64,000 nt of DNA. Source: Anaerotardibacter muris. GTDB lineage: Bacteria; Actinomycetota; Coriobacteriia; Coriobacteriales; Eggerthellaceae. This document shows, one piece after another, positions 27,261 through 37,000 of the stretch. The position numbers and the translations under genes are program-made. Below the pieces are notes generated by a model. That model saw nothing but the letters and a program-made list of their open reading frames with translations. It did no database searches and was not told where the DNA came from. Positions within the stretch are counted from its first letter, which is position 1, and each line of letters begins with the position of its first letter. Where the stretch lies: positions 26,799 to 90,798 of the forward strand of contig NZ_CALPCD010000007.1 of the NCBI RefSeq assembly GCF_943192915.1. Reading direction: 5' to 3'.

Positions 27261-28307
27261 GTGCTCGATCTTGGAACATTCTTCACGATGCTCGGATCAA
27301 ATCCGGTGCTTCTTGTCATCCTTGTTCTTACTCTTGGCGCTACGGTGGTGAATGGCGCTACCGACGCTCCCAACGCCATCGCACCGATGGTCTCTACGCG
27401 CGCTATGCCTCCTGGGCCCGCCATCATCATGGCTGCCATCTGCAATTTCATCGGACTTGTGCTCATCACCGCGGTAAGCGCGGCTGTTGCTCAAACCATC
27501 TTCAACATGGTCGATTTCGGGGGGAATGCGCATCAAGCGCTCCTTGCGTTGGCCGCCGCTATGGTGGCTATCATCGTGTGGGGTGTGGTTGCGTGGCTCT
27601 TCGGTATTCCGTCTTCGCAAAGCCATTCGCTCATCGCGGGTCTTACAGGTGCGGCTATCGCACTGCAAAGCGGCCTTGCGGGCGTGAACGGGGGCGAGTG
27701 GATGAAGGTCATCTATGGCCTTTTGGTCTCGACCTGTTGCGGCTTTGGCGGTGGCTGGCTGTTCACCAAGTTCTTGGAGCGCATCTGTAAGAATGCGGAT
27801 CGCCGTAGGCTGCAGAGCAAGTGGCGCATCGCGCAGGTGTTCACGGGCGCCGGTGTTGCTATCATGCATGGTGCGCAGGACGGCCAGAAGTTCCTTTCCA
27901 TCAGCATGCTGGGCATCATGTTGGCGCTGGGCAGCATGGACACGTCCAACGTGGTCTTCCCGCTGTGGCTCATCATCCTGTGCGCGTTGGCTATGGGCTT
28001 GGGTACGGCTATTGGTGGTAAGAAGATCATCAAGTCGGTAGGCTTGGACATGGTGAAGATGGAGCCCTATCAGGGTTTCTCTGCCAGCACCACTACGTTT
28101 GGCTGCTTGCTGTTGGCAACCTTCACGGGTTTGCCCGTATCCACCACGCATACGGCCACCACTGCCATCATGGGTGTGGGTGCTTCCAAGCGAATACGCG
28201 CGGTGCGCTGGAACATGGCGGTGAACATGGTGCTAACGTGGGTGCTCACGTTCCCGGGCTGCGGCCTTATCGGCTATCTGTTAGCCAAGCTCTTCCTGCT
28301 GTTCTAG
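27261..28307 (+). CDS. pit: PiT family inorganic phosphate transporter
   Basis: 348 residues from GTG 27261, chosen for the AAGGAAGG 9 bases upstream; the longer frame from 27174 lacks one. Typical signature GATDAPNAIAPMVSTRAM (GANDxANA type) near residue 30 and a second copy near the C-terminus, STTHTATTAIMGVG. About ten hydrophobic segments. Imports phosphate, usually as a metal-phosphate complex, driven by the proton or sodium gradient. The typical partner, a DUF47 protein, is not adjacent but is encoded at 40602-41234. A strong terminator follows. Confidence 0.93.
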   Translation: MLDLGTFFTMLGSNPVLLVILVLTLGATVVNGATDAPNAIAPMVSTRAMPPGPAIIMAAICNFIGLVLITAVSAAVAQTIFNMVDFGGNAHQALLALAAAMVAIIVWGVVAWLFGIPSSQSHSLIAGLTGAAIALQSGLAGVNGGEWMKVIYGLLVSTCCGFGGGWLFTKFLERICKNADRRRLQSKWRIAQVFTGAGVAIMHGAQDGQKFLSISMLGIMLALGSMDTSNVVFPLWLIILCALAMGLGTAIGGKKIIKSVGLDMVKMEPYQGFSASTTTFGCLLLATFTGLPVSTTHTATTAIMGVGASKRIRAVRWNMAVNMVLTWVLTFPGCGLIGYLLAKLFLLF

Positions 28308-28335
28308 GGGAGCATCTCGTACGCCGTATTTTCTC

Positions 28336-28365
28336 GAAGCCAGGTGTTTCAGCCTGGCTTCTTTT
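28336..28365 (+). terminator. Rho-independent terminator after pit
   Basis: Perfect 9-bp stem GAAGCCAGG (28336-28344) with CCTGGCTTC (28353-28361), an 8-base loop, then TTTT. It separates pit from the tRNA gene. Confidence 0.92.
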
Positions 28366-28392
28366 GCTATGATTGATACGCTTGCCACACGT

Positions 28393-28477
28393 GGGAGCGT
28401 GGTGGAATTGGCATACACAGCGGACTTAAAATCCGCCGCCTTCGGGCTTGTGGGTTCGAGTCCCACCGCTCCTACCA
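28393..28477 (+). tRNA. tRNA-Leu (UAA anticodon)
   Basis: An 85-base cloverleaf with acceptor GGGAGCG/CGCTCCT, anticodon loop CTTAAAA (anticodon TAA), a long class II variable arm as expected for Leu, the T-arm GTGGGTTCGAGTCCCAC, and an encoded CCA end (28475-28477). Confidence 0.96.
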
Positions 28478-28509
28478 GTTCTCACTGATACGGCACGGAT
28501 CGCATGTGA

Positions 28510-28537
28510 AAAAGGGGGACGGAGGCAAAAGTGTCCC
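28510..28537 (+). repeat. Degenerate copy of the GGGGAC intergenic repeat
   Basis: AGGGGGACGGAGGCAAAAGT followed by GTCCCAGA resembles one arm of the palindromic family described at 63409-63518. It lies just past the tRNA, in the 178-base spacer before the polyprenyl synthase. That spacer holds nothing else that I can support. Confidence 0.5.
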
Positions 28538-28655
28538 AGATGCTTTTGCTATTGCTTTCGCTTTCACCTTCGTCCTCATCTTCAGATTTGCGAACATGCG
28601 AAGTGCGGTAAGCGCAATAATGCTAACCAACACAGCGGCAGGAATGAAAAGCTCT

Positions 28656-29765
28656 ATGTCTCAGCTTGCAACCGTAGACCAGATGTTGAATTCGCCCGAA
28701 GTCCTTGAGATGTTCGAGCGCGCGCAGGAACTTGCTCCTGCAGCGGCTGAAGCGAACCAACAGATCTTCGAGCAATATCTGAACGAATATGCGGAACTAG
28801 CGGGGGCTATCATCAACGTGCTCATTCCTGTGGGTACGCACCCCGACATGGAACGCTATCTCTATGGTCCGCTTTCTGCCTATTCGGAAAATGGCGGTAA
28901 GCGTCATCGTCCGCTCATCTGTTTGGCGGCGGCCCATGCGGTAGGAGGCGATCATCGTCGTGCGTTCTCTTCTGGCGCGGCTATCGAGCATTTTCATACT
29001 GCAGCGCTCATCCATGATGACATTGCCGACGATGCAGAATTGCGTCGCGGCGAACCCTGCATGCACCTTACCATTGGCGAAGGCCTTGCTATCAACGCAG
29101 GTGACCTTGCGCTTTCGGTGGTGAACGGTATCGTGATGCGCGACCCGTTGCTCGACGATGCTACCAAGGTTCGTGTTGCGCTCGAGCTGGTAACCATGGC
29201 GCAGCACACCGTAGAGGGCCAGGCGCTCGATATTGGTTGGGCGCGCGATGGCCGTTACGATCTTTCGCTGGAAGACTACCTTACGATGGCTATCCATAAG
29301 ACCGCGTATTATTCAGGCGCGGTACCCTTGGCCGTTGGTGCTATCGTGGGTGGCGGTTCTGAAGACCAGATCGAAGGTTTGCGTCAATTCGGCATGGATA
29401 CGGGCCTTGCGTTCCAGATCCAGGATGACCTGTTGAATTTGGTGGGTACCGAAGAAGAGACCAAGAAGGATTTCCGCAACGACATCACCGAAGGCAAGCG
29501 CACCTTGATGGTAGTGCATGCGCTCGAGAATTCACCTCAGCGCGACCGCCTTATCGAGATACTTTCCTTGCATACTAAAGACCCTGCGCTGCTCCAAGAA
29601 GCGGTCGACATCATGGAAGCTTCGGGCAGCATCGCTTATGCGCGTGAATACGCCGATCAGCTGGTGCAAGATGCCAAGGCGCGTTTGGTGGAGCTGGTCG
29701 ATCCGTCCATTTCGCGTGACCTGCTCGTGTCCATGGCCGATTGGTTCGTGGAGCGTCTTCAGTAG
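28656..29765 (+). CDS. Polyprenyl (trans-isoprenyl) diphosphate synthase
   Basis: 369 residues from ATG 28656 (AGGA 12 bases upstream). A longer frame from 28506 would run into repeat DNA and lacks family sequence. The first Asp-rich motif is LIHDDIADDAELRRG (DDxxD) near 120. The second is FQIQDDLLNLVG near 253, with Asn in place of the third Asp, a variation known in some family members. GKRHRPL precedes the first motif. It condenses isopentenyl diphosphate onto an allylic primer for undecaprenol-like carriers or quinone side chains; the chain length cannot be read from sequence. Confidence 0.92.
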   Translation: MSQLATVDQMLNSPEVLEMFERAQELAPAAAEANQQIFEQYLNEYAELAGAIINVLIPVGTHPDMERYLYGPLSAYSENGGKRHRPLICLAAAHAVGGDHRRAFSSGAAIEHFHTAALIHDDIADDAELRRGEPCMHLTIGEGLAINAGDLALSVVNGIVMRDPLLDDATKVRVALELVTMAQHTVEGQALDIGWARDGRYDLSLEDYLTMAIHKTAYYSGAVPLAVGAIVGGGSEDQIEGLRQFGMDTGLAFQIQDDLLNLVGTEEETKKDFRNDITEGKRTLMVVHALENSPQRDRLIEILSLHTKDPALLQEAVDIMEASGSIAYAREYADQLVQDAKARLVELVDPSISRDLLVSMADWFVERLQ

Positions 29766-29774
29766 GGGATGGAC

Positions 29775-30704
29775 ATGGAATCGAACAGCATCATCACCAT
29801 CCACGAAAAGGGCGCAGCGGTAGAAGACCTGCAGCGTCGTTTGTCAACGCTTGGCTATTTGCCCGAAGATGGTATCGACGGCATCTATGAACAGGCCACG
29901 GTCGATGCGGTGAAGGCGTTCTGTCGCGATTATGGTCTTGCTACTGATGGCAATGTGGATCAGACCATCTGGTCGAAGCTCGTTGACGAATCCTTCGAAC
30001 TGGGAGATCGTTCGCTCTATCTGCGTCTGCCGTTCTTCCATGGCAAGGACGTACGTGTGCTGCAAAGCGCGCTTTCAGCGCTTGGTTTCGCCACGGGTGG
30101 CAACGATGGCTTGTTCGGTCCTCACACTGAAGAGGCGTTGCGCAAGTTCCAGTTGAACCTAGGCCTGCCTGCCGATGGCATCGCGGGCGCATTCACCTTC
30201 AAGGCGCTCATGAATCTGCGCCATTCTTGGGAGGGCAACAGCTCTTTCACGCCCATCCCGCATTTCGGCTTCGCGCGCGCTGCTGAAGTGCTCGAGACCA
30301 ACATGCTGTGCCTCTTCGGCACGTCTTCGTTCACGCGTTCGGTTGCTTCGCGCATGTCGAACATCTCGCGTGCTACCAATCCTAATTCGAAAGTTACGAG
30401 CGCAGAATCTCTGCTCGTTGAACCCGATAGTTCCACCATGTTCGTGCAGATCACGGTGGATGAAGAGGAAGCGAACGATGGCGTTCCTGTAGTTGATTAC
30501 GAACCGCTCGATTCGCTCGCGCTGCGTTTGCAGCAGGCTATCCAGAGCGCACGCGCTCAGGCACATCCGCGCATCGCCATCCACCTGCCTTCCAAGGTGT
30601 GGTACGAAGCGGGCGAGGAACGTTCGGCTCAGCATTATGCCATCGTGCTGTTGGATGCGCTCTGTTCGGCGCTCGAATCGCTCGAAGATAATGACGCGTC
30701 CTAG
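29775..30704 (+). CDS. Cytoplasmic peptidoglycan-binding-domain protein, CwlM-like
   Basis: 309 residues. Two peptidoglycan-binding (PG_binding_1) repeats are evident: KGAAVEDLQRRLSTLGYL...GIYEQATVDAVKAFCRDYGL and GKDVRVLQSALSALGF...GLFGPHTEEALRKFQLNLGL. The C-terminal ~170 residues vaguely recall an amidase domain but I see none of the zinc His/Glu ligands. No signal peptide or TM segment is present, so it is probably cytoplasmic. The layout recalls mycobacterial CwlM, a cytoplasmic pseudo-amidase that regulates MurA. Ten bases downstream is glmU, which makes the same UDP-GlcNAc pool. The start is ATG 29775, preferred over 29769 because of the AGGGG spacing. Confidence 0.75.
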   Translation: MESNSIITIHEKGAAVEDLQRRLSTLGYLPEDGIDGIYEQATVDAVKAFCRDYGLATDGNVDQTIWSKLVDESFELGDRSLYLRLPFFHGKDVRVLQSALSALGFATGGNDGLFGPHTEEALRKFQLNLGLPADGIAGAFTFKALMNLRHSWEGNSSFTPIPHFGFARAAEVLETNMLCLFGTSSFTRSVASRMSNISRATNPNSKVTSAESLLVEPDSSTMFVQITVDEEEANDGVPVVDYEPLDSLALRLQQAIQSARAQAHPRIAIHLPSKVWYEAGEERSAQHYAIVLLDALCSALESLEDNDAS

Positions 30705-30714
30705 AAAGGAAACC

Positions 30715-32088
30715 ATGGAAGCATCCGCTCTCATCCTTGCTGCCGGTGCTGGCACGCGCATGAAATCCTCAAAGCCTAAGGTTGCACATCAGATATTGGG
30801 CAAGCCGCTCGTTCGGTGGGTGGTGGATGCGGTGCATGAAGCAGGCATCAAGTCGGTCGTTACGGTGGTGGGCCACCAGCGCGACCAGGTCATTCCGCTG
30901 GTCGAAGATACGCAGGTAGTGGTTCAGGAAGAACAGCTGGGCACTGCGCACGCGGTGAAGATCGCGCGTGATGCTTTAGCAGGTGACCCTGGTTCGATCG
31001 TGGTGCTCACGGGAGATTCGCCGCTCATTCGTCCTGAGACCATTCAGGAACTGGCTGATCTGCAGCAGAAGAACGGAGCCGCGGTGGTGGTGCTTACCAT
31101 GGAAGTGGAAGACCCCACTGGTTATGGCCGTATCCTTCGCGATGAAGAGGGCAATGTGTGCGCCATCGTCGAGCATAAGGACTGCACGCTCGAGCAGTTG
31201 GCCATCAAAGAATGCAATTCGGGTTTCTATTGCTTTGGTCGCGACTTCTTGTTCGAGGCGCTCGAAAAGGTCTCGACCGAAAATGCGCAAGGCGAATACT
31301 ATCTTACCGATGTTCTGGCGCTGGCATATGAGGCGGGCGAGCCGGTCATCGGGCTGGTCACCGATGATCCGAATGAATGCTTGGGCGTGAATTCGCGTAA
31401 GCAGTTGGCAGAAGCAGGCGCATGTTTGCAGCAGCGCATCAATGATCTTCATATGGAAAATGGCGTGACCATCATGGATCCGCGTACTACTTGGATCGGG
31501 CCTGATGTTTCGATCGAGGCGGATACCGAAGTGCTGCCTATGACATTCATGCTGGGTGCTACCAAAGTGGGTAGCGACTGCGTTGTTGGTCCTAATTCGC
31601 GCTTGGTGGATACCGTGGTGGGCAATGGCTGTACGCTTGAAGAGACCATCGCGCTGGAGTCCCAGATCGACAACGATGTTTCGTGCGGCCCGCGCGCTTA
31701 CCTGCGTCCTGGCACGCACATGTGCGATGGCTCCAAGGCAGGCACTCACGTGGAGATCAAGAAATCCACTATCGGTAAAGATTCCAAGGTTCCGCATCTT
31801 TCCTATATCGGTGATGCAACGCTGGGTGTCGATGTGAATATCGGCGCGGGGAGCATCACCTGCAATTATGATGGCGAGAACAAGTGGCCGACGATCATTG
31901 GCGATCGGGCATTCATCGGTAGCGACACCATGATGGTGGCGCCAGTAACGCTGGGCGAGAATTGCTTGATCGGTGCTGGTTCGGTCATCACCAAGGATGT
32001 TTCGGCAGGTTCGCTCGGTCTTGGTCGTGCACGCCAGACCGAAATTGCTGGCTGGAACGAAAAGAAGAGCAAGAAGGACAGCGAATAG
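30715..32088 (+). CDS. glmU: Bifunctional UDP-GlcNAc pyrophosphorylase / GlcN-1-P acetyltransferase
   Basis: 457 residues from ATG 30715 (AAAGGA upstream). The N-terminal nucleotidyltransferase has LILAAGAGTRMKSSKPK at 6-22 and EEQLGTAHAV. The C-terminal left-handed beta-helix shows hexapeptide repeats (for example IGPDVSIEADTEVLPM, IGDATLGVDVNIGAGSITCN). It makes UDP-N-acetylglucosamine for peptidoglycan and other envelope polymers. Adjacent to the PG-binding protein and prs. Confidence 0.97.
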   Translation: MEASALILAAGAGTRMKSSKPKVAHQILGKPLVRWVVDAVHEAGIKSVVTVVGHQRDQVIPLVEDTQVVVQEEQLGTAHAVKIARDALAGDPGSIVVLTGDSPLIRPETIQELADLQQKNGAAVVVLTMEVEDPTGYGRILRDEEGNVCAIVEHKDCTLEQLAIKECNSGFYCFGRDFLFEALEKVSTENAQGEYYLTDVLALAYEAGEPVIGLVTDDPNECLGVNSRKQLAEAGACLQQRINDLHMENGVTIMDPRTTWIGPDVSIEADTEVLPMTFMLGATKVGSDCVVGPNSRLVDTVVGNGCTLEETIALESQIDNDVSCGPRAYLRPGTHMCDGSKAGTHVEIKKSTIGKDSKVPHLSYIGDATLGVDVNIGAGSITCNYDGENKWPTIIGDRAFIGSDTMMVAPVTLGENCLIGAGSVITKDVSAGSLGLGRARQTEIAGWNEKKSKKDSE

Positions 32089-32223
32089 CAGGATCATCTG
32101 CGCGGCGGACAGCGCACTCAAGAGTCTGCCACTGATTTATTTTCCATTCCTGCGGGAATGTTATTGACTAGAATATAAGCCGTCAGGTGACCTGCAACCC
32201 TTCAATAAAGGAAGCGATGAATC

Positions 32224-33198
32224 ATGAGCAATATGACGAAGACCATGGCCGTTTTTTCCGGTTCCGCACATCCCGAACTTGCAGAAGAGATCGCTGCTTC
32301 GCTCGGCGTTGAACTGGGCGATGTTCACCTGGAGAAGTTCGCTAACGGAGAGATCTACGCGCGCTATAACGACACCATTCGTGGTGCAGACGTGTTCTTG
32401 ATCCAGTCCGTTGCGGGCGAGTCGGTCAACGATGCGCTCATGGAATTGCTCATCATGGCGGACGCGGCGAATCGTGCTTCGGCGCGCACCGTTACGGCTG
32501 TTATCTCTCACTATGGTTATTCGCGTCAGGACCGCAAGGCTTCAGCGCGCGAGCCCATCACGGCGAAACTGGTGGCTAATATGCTCACCGCGGCGGGTGT
32601 GGATCGCATCATCACCATCGACCTGCACCAGGGACAGATCCAGGGCTTCTTCGATATTCCTGTGAACCACATCACTGCGCTGTGGACCATCGCGGACTAC
32701 TTCAACAAGAAGGGTCTTGATCATGAGAATCTGTGCGTGGTCAGCCCCGACCTGGGTCGCGCGAAGGCTGCGAAGAAGCTGGCAGACCTTACCGATGCCA
32801 GCATCGCTATCATGCACAAGGAACGCCCTAAGCATAACGCGGCCGAGATCACGGCGCTGATCGGCGATGTTCAGGGCAAGACCTGCATCTTGAATGACGA
32901 CATGATCGACACTGCGGGTTCTGTTATCGGTGCGGTGAAGGCGCTAAAGGCCAATGGTGCCGAGAAGATCTACGTTACTGCTACCCATCCCATCCTGTCG
33001 GGTCCGGCGTTCGAGCGCTTGCATGATCCTGATATCGAAGAAGTGGTGGTATGCAACACCATTCCCATCCCTGAAGAGGAGCTGGCCAAGGGTACCATCA
33101 AGGTGGTCTCGGTGGCCCCGCTGTTCGCGCGCGCGATCGATGCCGTCTTCTCGAATGGCTCCATCTCCGATCTGTTCGATCCGGATTTTGCGCTCTAG
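32224..33198 (+). CDS. prs: Ribose-phosphate pyrophosphokinase
   Basis: 324 residues; PRPP synthase. Signatures: FSGSAHPELAEEIAASLGV, VDRIITIDLHQGQIQGFF, and the PRPP loop CILNDDMIDTAGSV. Converts ribose-5-phosphate and ATP to PRPP for nucleotide, His and Trp synthesis. ATG 32224 follows AAAGGAAG. The spacer to glmU is 135 bases; glmU and prs are commonly adjacent in Gram-positives. Confidence 0.97.
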   Translation: MSNMTKTMAVFSGSAHPELAEEIAASLGVELGDVHLEKFANGEIYARYNDTIRGADVFLIQSVAGESVNDALMELLIMADAANRASARTVTAVISHYGYSRQDRKASAREPITAKLVANMLTAAGVDRIITIDLHQGQIQGFFDIPVNHITALWTIADYFNKKGLDHENLCVVSPDLGRAKAAKKLADLTDASIAIMHKERPKHNAAEITALIGDVQGKTCILNDDMIDTAGSVIGAVKALKANGAEKIYVTATHPILSGPAFERLHDPDIEEVVVCNTIPIPEEELAKGTIKVVSVAPLFARAIDAVFSNGSISDLFDPDFAL

Positions 33199-33210
33199 CG
33201 CACGGTGGCT

Positions 33211-33777
33211 ATGTTTCTTGTAGTTGGCCTGGGCAATCCTGGGGACGAATACGCTCACACGCGTCATAACGCTGGCTTCGATACGGTGGACATCCTGGCG
33301 GAGCGCTGGGGAGCGACCTATTGGAAGAACAAGTGTGGCTCGCTGGTGGCCGAGGTGAAACCTGCGGCGCTTGGTGGGGAAGCGGTGGTGTTGGCTAAGC
33401 CTCAGAGCTTCATGAATCTTTCGGGCGGTCCTGTTTCCAAGCTGATGAAGGAATATGGCGCATCCATCCAAGAGGTCATCGTTATCCATGACGATCTGGA
33501 CCTGGCGCCAGGTTCGATCCGCGTGAAGCAGGGTGGAGGCCATGGCGGCCATAATGGCCTGCGTTCCATCTGTGACAAGACTGGTTCACGTGAATTCTTC
33601 CGCATTCGTGTTGGTATCGGGCGACCACCTGGGAAGATGCCCGTGGTTGATTTCGTTCTTCAGCAGCCGCGCAAGCAAGACCAGGAACTCTTCGAAGCTG
33701 GTTGTCAAACTGCAGCCGATGCTTGCGAGCACCTCATAAAAAACGGCCTAGCCAAGACCCAGAACACCTTCAACTAA
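33211..33777 (+). CDS. pth: Peptidyl-tRNA hydrolase
   Basis: 188 residues from ATG 33211; a GTG at 33205 is an alternative. FLVVGLGNPGDEYAHTRHNA at the start contains the catalytic His and the family motif, and VIHDDLDLAPGSIRVKQGGG with GGHNGLRSI are the other signatures. Releases peptides from prematurely dissociated peptidyl-tRNA. It lies 12 bases downstream of prs, in a glmU-prs-pth order familiar from many bacteria. Confidence 0.96.
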   Translation: MFLVVGLGNPGDEYAHTRHNAGFDTVDILAERWGATYWKNKCGSLVAEVKPAALGGEAVVLAKPQSFMNLSGGPVSKLMKEYGASIQEVIVIHDDLDLAPGSIRVKQGGGHGGHNGLRSICDKTGSREFFRIRVGIGRPPGKMPVVDFVLQQPRKQDQELFEAGCQTAADACEHLIKNGLAKTQNTFN

Positions 33778-33822
33778 ACGGGGCGCTTAGGGTTAGACTC
33801 TTTCTGTCTAAAAACCGTGCAC

Positions 33823-33968
33823 GGTGCTGTGGGTGTAAGGTGAGCGCGCAGAACTTACTCTGAACACTGAATTCGCATAAAAATGCATGAGGCAGTGCAG
33901 CGCATGAGCCCGAAGGGCGAATAGCGGAACGGGTAAGTTATGCACGATTACCTTGCAGCCGCAGCACC
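33823..33968 (+). ncRNA. Candidate rod-shaped structured RNA, unassigned
   Basis: The 306-base gap between pth and the recJ fusion holds no ORF but strong base pairing. Bases 33823-33841 pair with 33950-33968 over 19 positions, with two G-U pairs and one mismatch. Inside, AACTTAC (33852-33858) pairs with GTAAGTT (33933-33939), leaving symmetric 10-base internal loops. Smaller hairpins lie at the tip, such as GCCC-GAA-GGGC (33908-33918). The shape resembles a long rod of the 6S or signal-recognition type, but I do not see the conserved SRP GGAA loop, RNase P or tmRNA motifs. Strand is assumed from context. Confidence 0.4.
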
Positions 33969-34083
33969 CAGGGTGGCTACGAAAAAGAACTCGTCTCCAA
34001 GGGTGTACCGAAAGTGTCCAACACAAAGGGCGCGCGTTGTGCGAAAATACTCTATGAGAAACAACGTTCGTAGTAGGTAGGCA

Positions 34084-37000
34084 ATGTCAGCGCGTATTCA
34101 GGTTAAGCCTGTTGATGGGGCAGTGGTTCGCCGCATCGCACAGAGCTTCGATCTTCCTCATTTCATAGCAGCAACGCTTGCAGCTCGTGGTGTTACCACC
34201 GATGAAGCTGTTGAGCGCTTCTTGAATCCATCGCTGGAGCGCGACTGGCTGGATCCTTATGCCATCGAAGGCATGGAAGCGGTCATCGATCAGCTGGTCA
34301 CAGCCATCAAACAACATGAGCGCATTCTGGTGTTCGGAGACTTCGACTTGGACGGCATTTCAGCCACCACCATCATGACGCGCGGCCTGCGCGCTTTCGG
34401 TACCGATGCTATCCCTTTCATCCCGCTTCGCTTCGAAGAAGGCTACGGTCTTTCTACCAAAGCTATCGAGCGCGTGCTCACCTATGAACCTGACCTGGTC
34501 ATCACGGTGGACAATGGCATCGCAGCAAAGGCTGAAGTGGCTGACCTGCTGGAGCGCGGCATAAAGGTGATCATCACCGACCATCACGAACCCGCCGAAC
34601 TGGTTCCTGAAGGCGTGCCGCTCATCGACCCGAAGTGCTCGGACAACCCAAGCGCTATCCTGGCCGGTGCTGGCGTTGCGCTGAAGGTGGTCCAGGCACT
34701 GGGTGGGCGCTTGGGAAAGCCTTATCTTTGGCGTGATCTGGTCGATTTTGCCACGCTGGGCACGGTGGCCGATCTTATGCCCATGATCGACGAGAATCGC
34801 GCGCTGGTCTCCTGTGGCCTTGCAATGCTCAATGATGCGCCGCGCCCTTGCATCGAGGCGCTCATGTTCCATGCTAAGGTGAAGCCAGGCGAACTTACCA
34901 GTGTGAACTTGGGATTCACGCTGGTTCCGCGCTTGAATGCAGCGGGCCGTATGGGTAACGCCCAGCTTGCGCTCGATCTGCTCATGTGCGATGACCCTAC
35001 TGAATGCATGAACCTTGCTGCTCAGCTTGAAGACAACAACAATAAGCGCCGCCAGATCGAATCCGAATTATCGGAAATCGCGCAAGAACAAGCTGCGCAG
35101 ATCTACCGTGGACAGCGTGCGCTGATCGTCTCTGGCCAAGGCTGGCACGAAGGCGTGAAAGGTATCGTGGCATCTCGCCTGGTGAACAAGTATGGCGTTC
35201 CCTCGCTGCTCTTCACTATCGAAGATGGAGAGGCCCGTGGATCGGGCCGCAGTGTTGGCGACATCAATCTGTTCAAGGCGGTGGAATCGTGCAAGCATTT
35301 GCTCACGCGCTATGGCGGACACGGCGCCGCGGTGGGCGTGACCCTTCCTGCCAAGAACTTGGATGCATTCTATCAGGAATTGTGCGCCTATATGGATGCG
35401 CTGCCTGCAGAGAGCTTCGAGGGCAAGATCGTGGCTGATGCGCTGGTGGATCTGGGAGAGCTCACGCTCGATAATGTGGCGAAGATCGAACGCCTTGCAC
35501 CTTTCGGTCAAGAGAACCCCAAGCCTTGCTATCTAGCGGCTGGCGTGTTCTTGATGCAGCCTAAAGCGGTAGGCGCCCAGAAGGACCATCTTTCGGCACA
35601 GCTTTCTGATGGCGTGCACAATGTTTCTGCCATCATGTTCCGCTGCCCGAACATCAGTGAATTGCTAACGTGCAAGACCGTTGTGAACGCGGTGTTCAGC
35701 GCGCAGATCGATACGTGGAAGAATTACCGTACCGTGAAGGCGATGGTCGACTACCTGGAACCAGTCGATCCTCAGTCTTCCTGTGACTGTTCCGATTCGT
35801 GCCGTTCGTTCTTGCAGGACCTCTTTTCGCGCTACGACCAGAACGCTTCGAGCATTGGCTGTGAAGAAGCGTCTGCAGAGACCTCTGGCTCTCCTGATGT
35901 ATCGCGTACTGAATGGGAGCGCCTTGCGCAGACCGATCCTGCCGCTTTGCGCACGCGCTTGGTCGAATCTTTCCTTGGTCAGCGAACGCTTCATGAAGCA
36001 CAGCTGAAGACACTGGAATGCTTGGAAGCGGGGGATTCGGTCTTCACGCTCATGGGCACGGGTCGCGGCAAGTCCATCATCTTCCACCTCTACGCGATCG
36101 AGCTCGCGCTCAAGCAACACAAGACCAGCATCTTCCTGTATCCGCTGCGTGCGCTCATCTCTGATCAATGCTTCCACCTGCGCCAAGCGGTCGCTCCTTT
36201 TGGCATCACGGTCTACGAGCTTACGGGCGCTTCCACACCCGAAGAACGCGCCGCCGTGCGCCAGGCTCTAGAGGCGGGTAAGGCAGACATCATCCTTACC
36301 ACTCCTGAATACCTTGCCTGCCATGCTGACGAGCTTGCCCAGTGCGCTAACGTTGGCTTCGTCACCATCGACGAAGCCCATCATGTTGGCCTTGCGCGTG
36401 AAGATTTCCGCGTGGCATACAAGCACATCAGCGAATCGCTCGAAAAGCTAGGTAACCCTCAAGTGCTCGCGCTCACGGCTACCGCGAATGATGACATAGC
36501 CGAAACGCTCATCGAGCTGCTTCCTTTGGATGTCTTCATCACCGATGAAGCGGTGCGCGCTAATCTTCACGTTGATGACAAGCGCAACATCCGCAAGAAG
36601 GATCTCTATCTTGCCAACATCATCGCGCAAGGTGATCAGACCATCGTGTATGTGAATTCCCGTATGGAGACCATCATGCTCACCAAGCGTTTGCGCGAAC
36701 TAGTGCCTCATCTGGCGCATCGCATCGGTTTCTACAATGCGGGCCTAAGTCGAAGCGAACGTACGTCCATGGAAGAGCTCTTCCGAAACGGAGAGCTTTC
36801 GGTGTTGGTGGCCACCTCGGCCTTCGGCGAAGGCATCGATATCCCGCACATTCGGCACGTGGTGCTCTATCATATGCCCTTTTCAGAAGTGGAATTCAAT
36901 CAGATGAGCGGTCGAGCGGGGCGCGATGGCGAAGACGCGTACATTCATTTGCTCTTCGGTAAGGGCGACAGCTCCATCAATCAATCTATCCTGCGCGATG

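Noticed and set aside
30976..32121. 381-residue minus-strand open frame opposite glmU
   Set aside because: Antisense shadow of a clear glmU; composition is that of a reversed coding strand.
33971..34000. T-box-like AGGGTGG element before the RecJ fusion
   Set aside because: Only the short AGGGTGG matches; the rest of the T-box antiterminator and specifier loop are missing, and the downstream gene is not an aminoacyl-tRNA gene.
33778..34083. SRP RNA, RNase P RNA or tmRNA in the pth-recJ gap
   Set aside because: The conserved SRP GGAA loop sequence, RNase P P4 motif and tmRNA ends are not present. Kept only as an unassigned structured RNA.
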